NCBI GenBank assembly: GCA_946885435.1
Contig: CAMPGL010000036.1
Coordinates: 1 to 14,354, forward strand
DNA from: an uncultured Brevundimonas sp.
GTDB taxonomy: Bacteria; Pseudomonadota; Alphaproteobacteria; Caulobacterales; Caulobacteraceae
Length of the DNA stretch: 14,354 bases
Reading direction: 5' to 3'
The notes under the pieces were generated by a model. It made no database searches and had not been told where the DNA came from. It worked only from the letters and a program-made list of their open reading frames with translations. Shown here piece after piece: positions 1-7,098 of this stretch. The position numbers and the translations under genes were made by a program. Positions within the stretch are counted from its first letter, which is position 1. Each line of letters opens with the position of its first letter.

Positions 1-309
1 TTCACCGAGCCTTCGGCGGAGATGGACATCCGCTGCGATCGCTCTGGCGGGGAGCTGAAGCTGAACCAAGGCTCGAGCTGGATGGAGATCCTGGGCTGCG
101 GGATGGTCCACCCCAACGTTCTGATCGCCTGCGGCCTCGACCCCGAGGAGTGGCAGGGCTTCGCCTTCGGCATGGGCGTCGATCGCCTGGCCATGCTGAA
201 GTACGGCATGCCGGACCTCCGGCCGATGTTCGAGGCCGACGTCCGCTGGCTGGCCCACTATGGATTTTCGCACGTGCAGGCGCCCAGCGCCGCCGCCGGC
301 CTGAGCTGA
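1..309 (+). CDS. pheS: Phenylalanine--tRNA ligase alpha subunit, C-terminal part (5' end outside window)
   Basis: This is the C-terminal 102 residues of the catalytic alpha subunit of phenylalanyl-tRNA synthetase, the alpha2-beta2 cytoplasmic enzyme that charges tRNA-Phe. The frame is open from base 1 and ends at TGA 307-309. It begins at the class II synthetase motif 2 region with FTEPSAEMD, continues through the [18 protein letters not shown] strand of the active site, and ends with class II motif 3, [18 protein letters not shown], whose arginine contacts ATP in class II enzymes. Only a short tail follows motif 3, as is normal for PheS. It is the first visible gene of a pheS-small gene-pheT operon; the next start lies 5 bases beyond the stop. 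The promoter and any attenuator upstream of pheS lie outside the window. Confidence 0.97.
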   Translation, partial: FTEPSAEMDIRCDRSGGELKLNQGSSWMEILGCGMVHPNVLIACGLDPEEWQGFAFGMGVDRLAMLKYGMPDLRPMFEADVRWLAHYGFSHVQAPSAAAGLS

Positions 310-314
310 GCATC

Positions 315-725
315 ATGACCAACCAGCCTCCCCCGCCCCGTCCGATCGCCGAGGATCTGACCGCCGCGACCTTCTCCGGTCAGTCGATCTCCCTGTTCGA
401 CCTTTTCCGTGAGAGCCTGCGCACCACAGGTCGACCGATGATCAGCGGCAAGACCTTCACCGACTGCACCATCGAGGGCCCAGCGGTGATGCTGGCGCTC
501 AAGAACGTCGTCTTCGACGCCTGCGACATGGGCTACACCGGCAACGGCGACGTGCGGGCCCTGCTGCTCATGCCGATGGCCAAGAACCGCGTGATCGGCG
601 CGATCGCGATCGAGGACTGCAGGTTCGAACGCTGCAACTTCTTCATGATCGGCTTCACCGGTCCCGACAGTTTCATCGACCAGTTCCTTTCGGTCCTGGA
701 CAAGCCCAAGAGTCCCGTCTCGTGA
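315..725 (+). CDS. Unrecognised 136-aa protein encoded between pheS and pheT
   Basis: I do not recognise a named family. The gene begins at ATG 315, 5 bases after the pheS stop, with only a weak GAG-type ribosome site, and its TGA (723-725) overlaps the pheT start, so it is embedded in the synthetase operon and probably co-translated with it. The protein has a proline-rich N-terminus (residues 5-10), no signal peptide and no clear membrane helix. From about residue 43 it is strand-rich, with three F-x-x-C steps (F48/C51, F67/C70, F104/C107) that resemble a degenerate pentapeptide-repeat or short right-handed beta-helix fold. It has five cysteines but no obvious paired metal ligands. An upstream in-frame start at 150 would lie inside pheS and is unlikely. 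Codon use resembles the neighbours. A role with PheRS or in tRNA/translation is inferred from position only. Confidence 0.8.
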   Translation: MTNQPPPPRPIAEDLTAATFSGQSISLFDLFRESLRTTGRPMISGKTFTDCTIEGPAVMLALKNVVFDACDMGYTGNGDVRALLLMPMAKNRVIGAIAIEDCRFERCNFFMIGFTGPDSFIDQFLSVLDKPKSPVS

Positions 726-3145
726 AGTTCACCCTCTCCTGGCTGAAGGAGCACCTCAGGACAGAGCGGCCGATCGACGAGATCGCCGAGGCCATGACCA
801 TGGCCGGGCTGGAGGTCGAGGAGGTCTCCGATCCCACCGCGAAGCTGGCGCCCTTCACCGTCGCCCGCATCGTCGAGGCGGCGCGTCACCCGAACGCCGA
901 CCGTCTGCAGGTCTGCCAGGTCGAGACCATCGACGGCATGAAGGAGATCGTCTGCGGCGCGCCGAATGCGCGGGCAGGCCTGACGACCATCTACGCGCCC
1001 ATCGGCGCCTATGTGCCGGGCCTGGGCGTGACCCTGGTCGAGAAGCCGGTCCGTGGCGTGGTCTCCAACGGCATGCTGTGCTCGGCCTCGGAGCTTGAAC
1101 TCGCCGATGAGAGCGACGGCATCCTCGATCTGGCCGACGGCCTGAAGGTCGGTACGCCCGCCGCCGAGGTCTTCGCCGCCGAGCCCGTCATCGACTTCGA
1201 GGTGACGCCGAACCGGCCGGACTGGCTGGGCGTGGCGGGCATCGCCCGCGACCTCGCGGCCGCCGGCGTCGGCGAGCTGATTACGCCCGACGTCGCCCCG
1301 GTCCCGGGTGGCTTCCCCTGCCCGATCTCGATCCGCCTGGAGGCGCCGGAGCTGTGCCCCGTCTTCGCGGGCCGCGTCATCCGCGGCGTGCGCAACGGAC
1401 CCTCGCCGGCCTGGCTGCAGGACCGCCTGCGCGCAATCGGGCTCCGGCCGATCAACGCCCTGGTCGATATCACCAACCTGATCTCCTACGATCGGGCCCG
1501 GCCTCTGCACGTCTATGACCTGGCCAAGCTGGTCGGGACGGAGATCGTGGCGCGCGGCGGGCAGGTCTCGGCCGGCGCCGAGCACATCGCAGCGGGCGTG
1601 GGCGAGCACCTGATCGCGCTCGACGGCAAGACCTATGCGCCGACGCCCGCCATGTGCGTCATCGCCGACGCGGCCGGCGAACGTCCGATCGGCCTGGGCG
1701 GCGTCATGGGCGGGGAGTCCACCGGCTGTTCGGATGAGACCGTCGACGTCTTCGTCGAAAGCGCCTGGTTCGATCCGATTTCGACCGCCCAGACGGGTCG
1801 CGCGCTCGGCATCACCTCGGACGCCCAGTACCGCTTCGCGCGGGGCGTGGATCCGCAGTCGGTCGTCCCCGGCCTGGAGCTGGCCACGCGCCTGATCCTG
1901 GAGCTGTGCGGCGGCGAGGCTTCGGAGATCACCGTGGCCGGCCAGGCGCCTGCGGCCCCCGCCCCCGTGCGCCTCGATCCCTCGCGGGTGAACCGTCTGA
2001 CGGGGCTGGAGCTGGGCGAGGACCGCATCGCGTCGATCCTCGATGCGCTCGGATTCTCCGTCGAGCGCGGGCCGATCTGGACCATCACCCCGCCGTCTTG
2101 GCGGCGCGACGTGGAGGGTCCGGCCGACCTCGTCGAGGAGGTGGCGCGCATCGCGGGCTTCGACGCCCTGCCCGCCACGCCCCTGCCCGACCTCTCCGGC
2201 GCCGCCTCGGGCGTGCTCGACATGCGTCAGGCGCGCATCCGCGCAGCGCGCCGCGCACTGGCCGCCATGGGCTGGTCGGAGGCCGTCACCTGGTCCTTCA
2301 CCTCGCGCGCGGCGGCCGAGCTGTTCGGCGGCGGCGACGAGCGGCTGGTGCTCGACAATCCGATCGCCTCCGAGCTCGACTGCATGCGGCCGTCGATCTT
2401 GCCCAACCTGATCCAGGCGGCGGCGCGCAACGCCGCGCGCGGCTTCACCGATGCGGCTCTGTTCGAAATCGGGCCCATCTACGCCGGTGACCGCCCGGCG
2501 GATCAGCGCACGGCCGTCGCAGGCCTGGTGGCGCCGCATGGTCCCCGCCGTTGGGACGGCGCGGCCGAGGATGCGCTCTTCGCGCTGAAGGGTGACCTGA
2601 TGGCGCTGCTCGAGACGCTCGGCGTGGCGACCGGCTCCCTGCAGCTCGTCCAGGGCCAGAACCGGCCCTGGTGGCATCCCGGCCGGTCGGCGCGTCTGCA
2701 GCTGGGGCCCAAGAACGTCGTGGCCGAGTTCGGCGCCCTGCATCCCTCGGTGCTGAAGGCGCTCGACGCCGACGGGCCAATGGTCGGCTTCGAACTGATG
2801 GTGGAGGCCCTGCCAGAGCCCAAAAAGCGCGCCGGCAAGGCGCGGCCGAGGCTCGATCTTTCGCCCCTGATGCCGCTCAGCCGCGACTTCGCCTTCGTGG
2901 TCGACGCCGACAGGCCCGCCGGCGACCTGGCCCGCACCGTGGCCGGTGCGGACAAGGCCCTGATCGCGGAAGCCCGCGTCTTCGACGTCTACGAAGGCCC
3001 CGGCGTCCCCGAGGGCAAGAAGTCGGTCGCCGTCGAGGTGCTGATCCAGCCGCGCGGCGCCACTCTGACCGAGGCCGAGATCGAAGCCCTGTCGGGCCGC
3101 GTCGTCCAGGCGGCGGCCAAGCTGGGCGCCGTCCTACGGGCCTGA
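722..3145 (+). CDS. pheT: Phenylalanine--tRNA ligase beta subunit
   Basis: This is the full-length beta subunit (807 aa) of phenylalanyl-tRNA synthetase, which pairs with PheS to recognise and edit tRNA-Phe in the cytoplasm. The domains run in the usual order. A short N-terminal region is followed by an OB-fold tRNA-binding domain (about 40-150, with [12 protein letters not shown] at 56-67). The B3/B4 editing region (about 200-390) is preceded by [10 protein letters not shown] at 161-170. The B5 domain is at about 405-478, the inactive synthetase-like core at about 485-690, and the ferredoxin-fold anticodon-binding domain from 713 to the end, with SRDFAF at 720-725. Translation starts at GTG 722; [12 protein letters not shown] is the family's standard beginning. 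The GTG overlaps the TGA of the preceding small gene (GTGA), indicating translational coupling. The gene ends with tandem in-frame stops, TGA then TAG. Nothing appears damaged. Confidence 0.98.
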   Translation: MKFTLSWLKEHLRTERPIDEIAEAMTMAGLEVEEVSDPTAKLAPFTVARIVEAARHPNADRLQVCQVETIDGMKEIVCGAPNARAGLTTIYAPIGAYVPGLGVTLVEKPVRGVVSNGMLCSASELELADESDGILDLADGLKVGTPAAEVFAAEPVIDFEVTPNRPDWLGVAGIARDLAAAGVGELITPDVAPVPGGFPCPISIRLEAPELCPVFAGRVIRGVRNGPSPAWLQDRLRAIGLRPINALVDITNLISYDRARPLHVYDLAKLVGTEIVARGGQVSAGAEHIAAGVGEHLIALDGKTYAPTPAMCVIADAAGERPIGLGGVMGGESTGCSDETVDVFVESAWFDPISTAQTGRALGITSDAQYRFARGVDPQSVVPGLELATRLILELCGGEASEITVAGQAPAAPAPVRLDPSRVNRLTGLELGEDRIASILDALGFSVERGPIWTITPPSWRRDVEGPADLVEEVARIAGFDALPATPLPDLSGAASGVLDMRQARIRAARRALAAMGWSEAVTWSFTSRAAAELFGGGDERLVLDNPIASELDCMRPSILPNLIQAAARNAARGFTDAALFEIGPIYAGDRPADQRTAVAGLVAPHGPRRWDGAAEDALFALKGDLMALLETLGVATGSLQLVQGQNRPWWHPGRSARLQLGPKNVVAEFGALHPSVLKALDADGPMVGFELMVEALPEPKKRAGKARPRLDLSPLMPLSRDFAFVVDADRPAGDLARTVAGADKALIAEARVFDVYEGPGVPEGKKSVAVEVLIQPRGATLTEAEIEALSGRVVQAAAKLGAVLRA

Positions 3146-3182
3146 TAGTCCGACCGAATCACGGCAGCATCCGCTCCACCAT

Positions 3183-3191
3183 GGGGAGGGG
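3183..3191 (+). promoter_or_regulatory. Ribosome-binding site of the YqhA-like gene
   Basis: A purine-rich GGGGAGGGG lies 3 to 8 bases before ATG 3195. It supports that start and indicates independent initiation of translation after the 49-base gap from pheT. No terminator is visible in that gap, so readthrough from the pheT transcript is possible. Confidence 0.6.
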
Positions 3192-3194
3192 CTG

Positions 3195-3737
3195 ATGGCG
3201 ATCAAGCCGCGTCTTGAGACCGCCTTCGAGCGGCTGCTGTTCCGCTCGCGCTGGCTGATGGCGCCGATCTACCTCGGTCTGGTGGCGGCCCTGTTCATGC
3301 TGCTGGTCATGTTCCTGCGCGAACTGATCCACTACTTCCCGGCGGTCTTCGCTCCCTACGGGACGATGACCGCCAACGACGGCATCCTGGTGGTCCTGAC
3401 GCTGGTCGACCTGTCGCTGGCGGGCAACCTGCTCCTGATCGTGCTGTTCTCGGGCTACGAGAACTTCGTCTCCAAGCTCGACCTGGAGGGCGAGACCGAT
3501 CGGCCGCCGTGGATGGGCACGGTCGACTTCTCGGGCCTGAAGATGAAGCTGATCGCCTCGATCGTGGCGATCTCGGGCATCCAGCTGCTCAAGACCTTCA
3601 TGAACATCGGCAAGGCCGGCTACGAGCTGAACCCGGACGAGGCGATGTGGGGCGTGATCATCCACCTCACCTTCGTGACCTCGGGCGTGCTGCTGGCGCT
3701 GATGGACTGGCTCACGGCCAAGACCGACAAGCACTAG
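3195..3737 (+). CDS. YqhA-type inner-membrane protein (UPF0114 / TIGR00645 family)
   Basis: This 180-residue integral membrane protein has the pattern of the UPF0114 (E. coli YqhA, TIGR00645) family, whose biochemical role is not established. Four hydrophobic segments can be seen at about 20-41, 63-86, 115-135 and 150-173. The short basic N-terminus [20 protein letters not shown] and the loop with [10 protein letters not shown] (87-96) are typical family features. The YqhA family is about 165-180 aa, so this is full length. A strong purine-rich ribosome site precedes ATG 3195. It follows pheT on the same strand and ends in TAG 3735-3737, overlapping the stop of the convergent rfbA. No functional link to translation or to dTDP-sugar synthesis is evident. 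The family assignment is confident; the function is unknown. Confidence 0.9.
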   Translation: MAIKPRLETAFERLLFRSRWLMAPIYLGLVAALFMLLVMFLRELIHYFPAVFAPYGTMTANDGILVVLTLVDLSLAGNLLLIVLFSGYENFVSKLDLEGETDRPPWMGTVDFSGLKMKLIASIVAISGIQLLKTFMNIGKAGYELNPDEAMWGVIIHLTFVTSGVLLALMDWLTAKTDKH

Positions 3738-4612
3738 GCCTCGTCGAGCAGCCTCAGCAGATAATCCCCATACCCGCTCGGCCCGTGTTCGGCGGCGGCG
3801 TCGCGCAGGGCGGCCTCGTCGAGCCAGCCGTTGCGGAAGGCGATCTCCTCGAGGCAGGCGATCTTCAGGCCCTGGTTGTGCTCGATGGTCTGCACGAAGT
3901 GGCTGGCTTCGAGGAGGCTGTCGTGGCCGCCGGCGTCGAGCCACGCGAAGCCGCGGCCGAAGCGCATGACCTCGAGCTTGCCGCGTTCCAGATAGGCCTG
4001 GTTCACCGCCGTGATCTCGAGTTCGCCCCGCGCCGAGGGCTTGAGGCCGCGCGCGATGTCGCAGACGTCGGCGTCGTAGAAGTACAGGCCGGTGACCGCG
4101 ACGTTGGAGCGCGGCTTCTGCGGCTTCTCCTCGATGGAGACCGGCCGGCCCTCGGCGTCGAGTTCGACGACGCCGAAGGCCTTCGGCTCACGCACGTCAT
4201 AGCCGAACACCACCGCCCCCTCGGGCCTGGAGGCCGCGTCGCGCAGCATGCCGGTGAAGCCCCGGCCGTAGAAGAGGTTGTCGCCGAGCACGAGACAGAC
4301 CCGGCGGCGGTCGATGAACTCCTCGCCCAGCACCAGCGCCTGGGCGATGCCCTTGGGTTCGGGCTGGACCTCATAGGCGAAGCGAACGCCGAAGCGCGAG
4401 CCATCCCCAAGAAGCTGCTCGAAGGCGTCGCGCTGGTCCGGGCGGGTCACCACTAGGATGTCGCGCACCCCCGCCAGCATCAGCGCCGACAGCGGATAAT
4501 AGATCAGCGGCTTGTCGTAGACCGGCAGGAGCTGTTTGGACACCGCCAGGGTCACGGGCTTCAGCCGCGTGCCGTTGCCGCCGGCCAGAATGACCCCCCT
4601 CACCTCGCTCAC
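3734..4612 (-). CDS. rfbA: Glucose-1-phosphate thymidylyltransferase
   Basis: The enzyme makes dTDP-glucose from glucose-1-phosphate and dTTP, the first step of dTDP-L-rhamnose and related sugar synthesis for surface polysaccharide. From the GTG at 4612 it is 292 aa, the normal RmlA/RfbA length. Visible motifs are the nucleotide-binding loop GGNGTRLKP (11-19), [11 protein letters not shown] (25-35), LGDNLFYG with the metal-binding Asp (109-116), EEKP (161-164), RGELEIT (195-201) and [14 protein letters not shown] (from 224) with the second metal-binding Asp226. The last motif is usually WLDTGTHDSL, so two residues after the Asp differ (Thr to Ala, Thr to Gly). I chose GTG 4612 because GGAGG lies 7 bases before it and the protein then begins just before VILAGG; longer starts up to 4738 add a poorly conserved, basic extension. 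No rfbB, rfbC or rfbD lies nearby, so the rest of the pathway is elsewhere. Confidence 0.95.
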   Translation of the reverse strand: MSEVRGVILAGGNGTRLKPVTLAVSKQLLPVYDKPLIYYPLSALMLAGVRDILVVTRPDQRDAFEQLLGDGSRFGVRFAYEVQPEPKGIAQALVLGEEFIDRRRVCLVLGDNLFYGRGFTGMLRDAASRPEGAVVFGYDVREPKAFGVVELDAEGRPVSIEEKPQKPRSNVAVTGLYFYDADVCDIARGLKPSARGELEITAVNQAYLERGKLEVMRFGRGFAWLDAGGHDSLLEASHFVQTIEHNQGLKIACLEEIAFRNGWLDEAALRDAAAEHGPSGYGDYLLRLLDEA

Positions 4613-4619
4613 GCACGCA

Positions 4620-4624
4620 CCTCC
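4620..4624 (-). promoter_or_regulatory. Ribosome-binding site that fixes the rfbA start
   Basis: On the minus strand GGAGG sits 7 bases before GTG (4612-4610). It decides in favour of the GTG over the upstream ATG at 4639, which would give 301 aa. A TCTAGAAT box lies at 4645-4638 on the minus strand, placed so that a transcript starting near 4631 would carry this site in a leader of about 20 bases; this promoter is only a suggestion. Confidence 0.7.
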
Positions 4625-4730
4625 AACCCGGTCCGCCATTCTAGACCCAAGTCGGGACGAGCCCCAAACCCGCCCCAATGGCGCGAGACGGTGTGGCATT
4701 CTTTCGCCCGCAGAGCGATTCGCCTTTCTC

Positions 4731-4734
4731 GGAG
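4731..4734 (+). promoter_or_regulatory. Ribosome-binding site of eipA
   Basis: GGAG lies 7 bases before ATG 4742. It supports that start, which places a hydrophobic signal sequence at the N-terminus, over the GTG at 4691, which would put 17 basic residues in front of it. Confidence 0.65.
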
Positions 4735-4741
4735 CCAATCT

Positions 4742-5365
4742 ATGGACCGCCGCAGCCTTCTCCTTTCCGGCCTCGCCCTCACCGCGGGCGGCTGCGCGAC
4801 GAGCGCGGCCCAGCAGGGTCAGCCGGGCTATCCGACCGCGCCAGGCGCCGGTTCGCCTCCGGCCAACACGCCGCCGCCTGCCTATACTCAGGAAGAAATC
4901 GTGGCCGCCGGCTCAAGCTTCCTCGGCGTCGCCGCCGAGGCGCTCGGCGGCGCGGTCGAGCGGGTGTTCATGGAACAGGGCGACGCCCCCACCGCCTACA
5001 TCGCGGGCGAGGAGGGCTCCGGCGCCTTCGCGGTCGGCGCGCGCTACGGCCAGGGCCTGCTCTACATGAAGGATCGGCCCGAGCCCCAGGAGGTGTTCTG
5101 GCAGGGCGCCTCGATCGGCTGGGACTTCGGCGGCAACGTCGCCCGGGTCTTCACCCTGGTCTACAACCTCTACCACCCCGATATGATCTACCGCCGCTAC
5201 CCCGGCGTGGAGGGCTCGGCCTATCTCATCGGCGGGCTGGGCGTGAACTACCAGCAGGCCGACGGCATCATCCTGGCCCCGATCCGCGCCGGCGTGGGCC
5301 TGCGCCTGGGCGCCAACGTCGGCACCATGAGCTACAGCCGCCAGCGTAACATCCTGCCGTTCTGA
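4742..5365 (+). CDS. eipA: EipA family envelope protein (DUF1134), exported
   Basis: This 207-aa exported protein belongs to the EipA/DUF1134 family, known from Brucella and Caulobacter as a periplasmic small beta-barrel protein needed for envelope integrity. The N-terminus [18 protein letters not shown] combines an Arg-Arg pair, a hydrophobic core and a cysteine at 18, so it could be a Tat-like or a lipoprotein signal; the residue at -3 is Ala rather than Leu, so lipidation is uncertain. A Pro/Gly-rich linker follows (about 27-48). The conserved domain covers about 51-203, with characteristic runs such as [14 protein letters not shown] (119-132), [16 protein letters not shown] (140-155) and [16 protein letters not shown] (169-184). 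It diverges from rfbA across 129 bases and is followed by a strong hairpin terminator, so it appears to be a single-gene transcript. Confidence 0.92.
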   Translation: MDRRSLLLSGLALTAGGCATSAAQQGQPGYPTAPGAGSPPANTPPPAYTQEEIVAAGSSFLGVAAEALGGAVERVFMEQGDAPTAYIAGEEGSGAFAVGARYGQGLLYMKDRPEPQEVFWQGASIGWDFGGNVARVFTLVYNLYHPDMIYRRYPGVEGSAYLIGGLGVNYQQADGIILAPIRAGVGLRLGANVGTMSYSRQRNILPF

Positions 5366-5401
5366 CGGCAGACCGTTTCCCATAGGCCCTGGGCCGTTTA
5401 G

Positions 5402-5429
5402 GAAGGCTCCGGGACCTCCCGGAGCCTTC
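5402..5429 (+). terminator. Rho-independent-type terminator of eipA
   Basis: A perfect 12-bp stem (GAAGGCTCCGGG at 5402-5413 pairing with CCCGGAGCCTTC at 5418-5429) encloses the loop ACCT. The tail TTCGC is short in T, as is common in GC-rich alphaproteobacteria. It begins 36 bases after the eipA stop and ends 5 bases before the next gene's ATG. Confidence 0.8.
5421..5424 (+). promoter_or_regulatory. Candidate ribosome-binding site inside the terminator stem
   Basis: The only Shine-Dalgarno-like sequence before ATG 5435 is GGAG at 5421-5424, with 10 bases of spacing. It lies in the right arm of the terminator hairpin, so it would be base-paired in any transcript that reads through from eipA. 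Confidence 0.45.
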
Positions 5430-5434
5430 TTCGC

Positions 5435-6433
5435 ATGCACCTCGCCCGCTTTCCGCGCGTGCGCCTCGCGCACCTCCCGACGCCGCTGGAGCCGCTGCCC
5501 CGGCTGTCCGAGGCCCTGGGCGTGGAGATCTGGATCAAGCGCGACGACTGCACCGGCCTGGCCGGCGGCGGCAACAAGACCCGCAAGCTGGAGTTCCTGC
5601 TCGGCGACGCCCTGGAGCAGGAAGCCGACACCCTGGTGACCCAGGGCGCGGTGCAGTCCAACCACGTGCGCCAGACCGCCGCCGCGGCCGCCGCCTGCGG
5701 CCTGGCCTGCGAGGTGATCCTCGAGGAGCGCACGGGCTCCAAGGCCGAGGACTACGTCTGGAACGGCAACGTCCTGCTCGACCGCCTGCTGGGCGCCGAG
5801 GTGCGGCGCGTGCCGGGCGGGACGGACATGACCGCCGAACTCGAGAGGACCGCCGATGAGGTCCGCGCCCGAGGCGGGCGGCCCTATGTCATCCCCGGCG
5901 GGGGCTCCAACGCCATCGGCGCCCTGGGTTATGCGGACTGCGCGCGAGAACTGGTCGCCCAGGCCGACGACTTCGACCTGAAGATCGACCGCATCGTCAC
6001 GGCCACGGGCAGCGCGGGAACGCATGCCGGCCTGGTCGCCGGACTGGCCGTGATCGGGGCCGACATCCCCGTGCTCGGCATCGGCGTACGGGCGCCGAAG
6101 GAGAAGCAGGAGGCCATGGTCCGCAAGCTGGCCCACGAGACCGCCGTGCTGCTCGGCCATGCCGACCGGGTGAAGGACGAGATGACAGTGGCCGACTGCG
6201 ACCACGTCGGCGAGGGCTATGGCCTGGTCGACGACGCGGTGGTCGAGGCCCTGACGCTGGCGGCGCGGACCGACGGCATCATCCTGGACCCGGTCTATAC
6301 CGGCAAGGCGATGAAGGGCCTGATCGCCTGGGCGCGGGTCGGACGGCTGCAGGGCGAGACGGTGGTGTTCCTGCACACCGGCGGCGCCCAGGGCCTGTTC
6401 GGATACGGCTCCGAGATCGGACCGCAGCTGTGA
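5435..6433 (+). CDS. D-cysteine desulfhydrase family PLP enzyme (possibly cysteate sulfo-lyase)
   Basis: This 332-aa cytoplasmic fold-type II PLP enzyme belongs to the D-cysteine desulfhydrase/ACC deaminase/L-cysteate sulfo-lyase (CuyA) family. D-cysteine desulfhydrase splits D-cysteine into pyruvate, sulfide and ammonia; CuyA releases sulfite from cysteate. The PLP lysine is K48 in [16 protein letters not shown] lies at 74-77, the cofactor phosphate loop is TGSAGTHAG (191-199), and catalytic-region tyrosines stand at Y262 and Y287. T288 and T315 occupy the two positions that are Glu and Leu in true ACC deaminases, which argues against that activity. I cannot separate desulfhydrase from CuyA by eye. 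ATG 5435 is kept because MHLARFPR is the usual beginning of this family. Its stop overlaps the start of the racemase gene, implying joint expression. Confidence 0.88.
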   Translation: MHLARFPRVRLAHLPTPLEPLPRLSEALGVEIWIKRDDCTGLAGGGNKTRKLEFLLGDALEQEADTLVTQGAVQSNHVRQTAAAAAACGLACEVILEERTGSKAEDYVWNGNVLLDRLLGAEVRRVPGGTDMTAELERTADEVRARGGRPYVIPGGGSNAIGALGYADCARELVAQADDFDLKIDRIVTATGSAGTHAGLVAGLAVIGADIPVLGIGVRAPKEKQEAMVRKLAHETAVLLGHADRVKDEMTVADCDHVGEGYGLVDDAVVEALTLAARTDGIILDPVYTGKAMKGLIAWARVGRLQGETVVFLHTGGAQGLFGYGSEIGPQL

Positions 6434-7098
6434 GGAAGACGCTCGGCGTACTCGGCGGCATGGGGCCGGCCGCCACCCTGGACTTCCTGGCCAAGTTGCA
6501 GGGTTCGACCCTGGCCGAGAAGGACGAGGACCACATCCGGGTCGTGATGGACCTGAACCCGCGCGTGCCCAGCCGACACTTCGAGAGCGACGCAGCGACC
6601 ATCGAGCTCGCCGCCATGGCGGTCCGCTTGAGGGACGCCGGCGCCGAGATCCTGGCCATGCCCTGCAACACCGCCCACGTGGCGCGCGAGGCGATCGAAC
6701 AGGCCTCGGAACTGTTCCTCATCGATATGCTCGACGAGGCGGTCAACGAGGCTGCCGAGGTCGGCGGCGAGCGGGTCGGCATGCTGTCGACCTCCCTGTC
6801 GCGCGGCCTCTACATCGAGCGGATGCGCATCGCGGGCCTTCAGCCGGTGTCCCTGTCGCCGCTGGCGCAGGAGGCCCTGATGGAGGCGATCTTCCGCGTG
6901 AAGGCCGGCGACTTCAGCGAGGACGTCAACCAGGTCATGGTGGCGGCCGCCGCTGAGCTGGTCCGAGAAGGCGCCGACGCCATCATCGCCGGCTGCACCG
7001 AGGTGCCGCTGGTGCTGGACGAGTCCCAGGTCGCCGTGCCGCTGATCGACGCGACCGAAGCCCTGGCGCGCGCATGCGTCCGGGAGTGCCTCGGCTAG
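6430..7098 (+). CDS. Aspartate/glutamate-type (cofactor-independent) amino acid racemase
   Basis: This 222-aa protein belongs to the PLP-independent aspartate/glutamate/hydantoin racemase superfamily, which interconverts L- and D-amino acids using two cysteines. It starts with the standard [15 protein letters not shown]. The two catalytic cysteines are C79 in MPCNTAH and C189 in AGCTEVP, both at the expected spacing, and [12 protein letters not shown] (117-128) matches the family's GxLxTxGTxxSGLY region. The start is GTG 6430, whose GTGA overlaps the TGA of the desulfhydrase gene, so translation is coupled. Substrate specificity cannot be read from sequence: aspartate is the default family call, but the pairing suggests it might feed or drain the neighbouring enzyme's D-amino acid. 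Its TAG stop shares a CTAG with the convergent mutL stop. Confidence 0.88.
   Translation: MRKTLGVLGGMGPAATLDFLAKLQGSTLAEKDEDHIRVVMDLNPRVPSRHFESDAATIELAAMAVRLRDAGAEILAMPCNTAHVAREAIEQASELFLIDMLDEAVNEAAEVGGERVGMLSTSLSRGLYIERMRIAGLQPVSLSPLAQEALMEAIFRVKAGDFSEDVNQVMVAAAAELVREGADAIIAGCTEVPLVLDESQVAVPLIDATEALARACVRECLG

Noticed and set aside
533..2743. A 736-codon open frame on the minus strand opposite pheT
   Set aside because: It is antisense to the fully supported pheT and gives a low-complexity Arg/Asp/Gly-rich translation; an artefact of high GC.
4613..4738. Longer N-terminus for rfbA (starts at 4738, or ATG 4639)
   Set aside because: The added residues are basic and unlike RfbA proteins, while GGAGG is correctly spaced before GTG 4612 and the resulting length is normal.
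4691..4741. Longer eipA starting at GTG 4691
   Set aside because: It would bury the signal sequence behind 17 extra residues; GGAG before ATG 4742 favours the shorter form.
4613..4741. CtrA-type (TTAA-N7-TTAA) sites in the rfbA/eipA divergent region
   Set aside because: No pair of TTAA half-sites with the right spacing is present; the single TTAA near 10104 upstream of lspA also lacks a partner.
5385..5395. Small palindrome GGCCCTGGGCC after eipA
   Set aside because: A 5-bp stem with a one-base centre cannot form a hairpin, and such short palindromes are common in GC-rich DNA.
4913..6376. A 487-codon open frame on the minus strand opposite eipA and the desulfhydrase gene
   Set aside because: It crosses the eipA terminator and two conserved genes and is His/Gln/Gly-rich without motifs; treated as a shadow frame.
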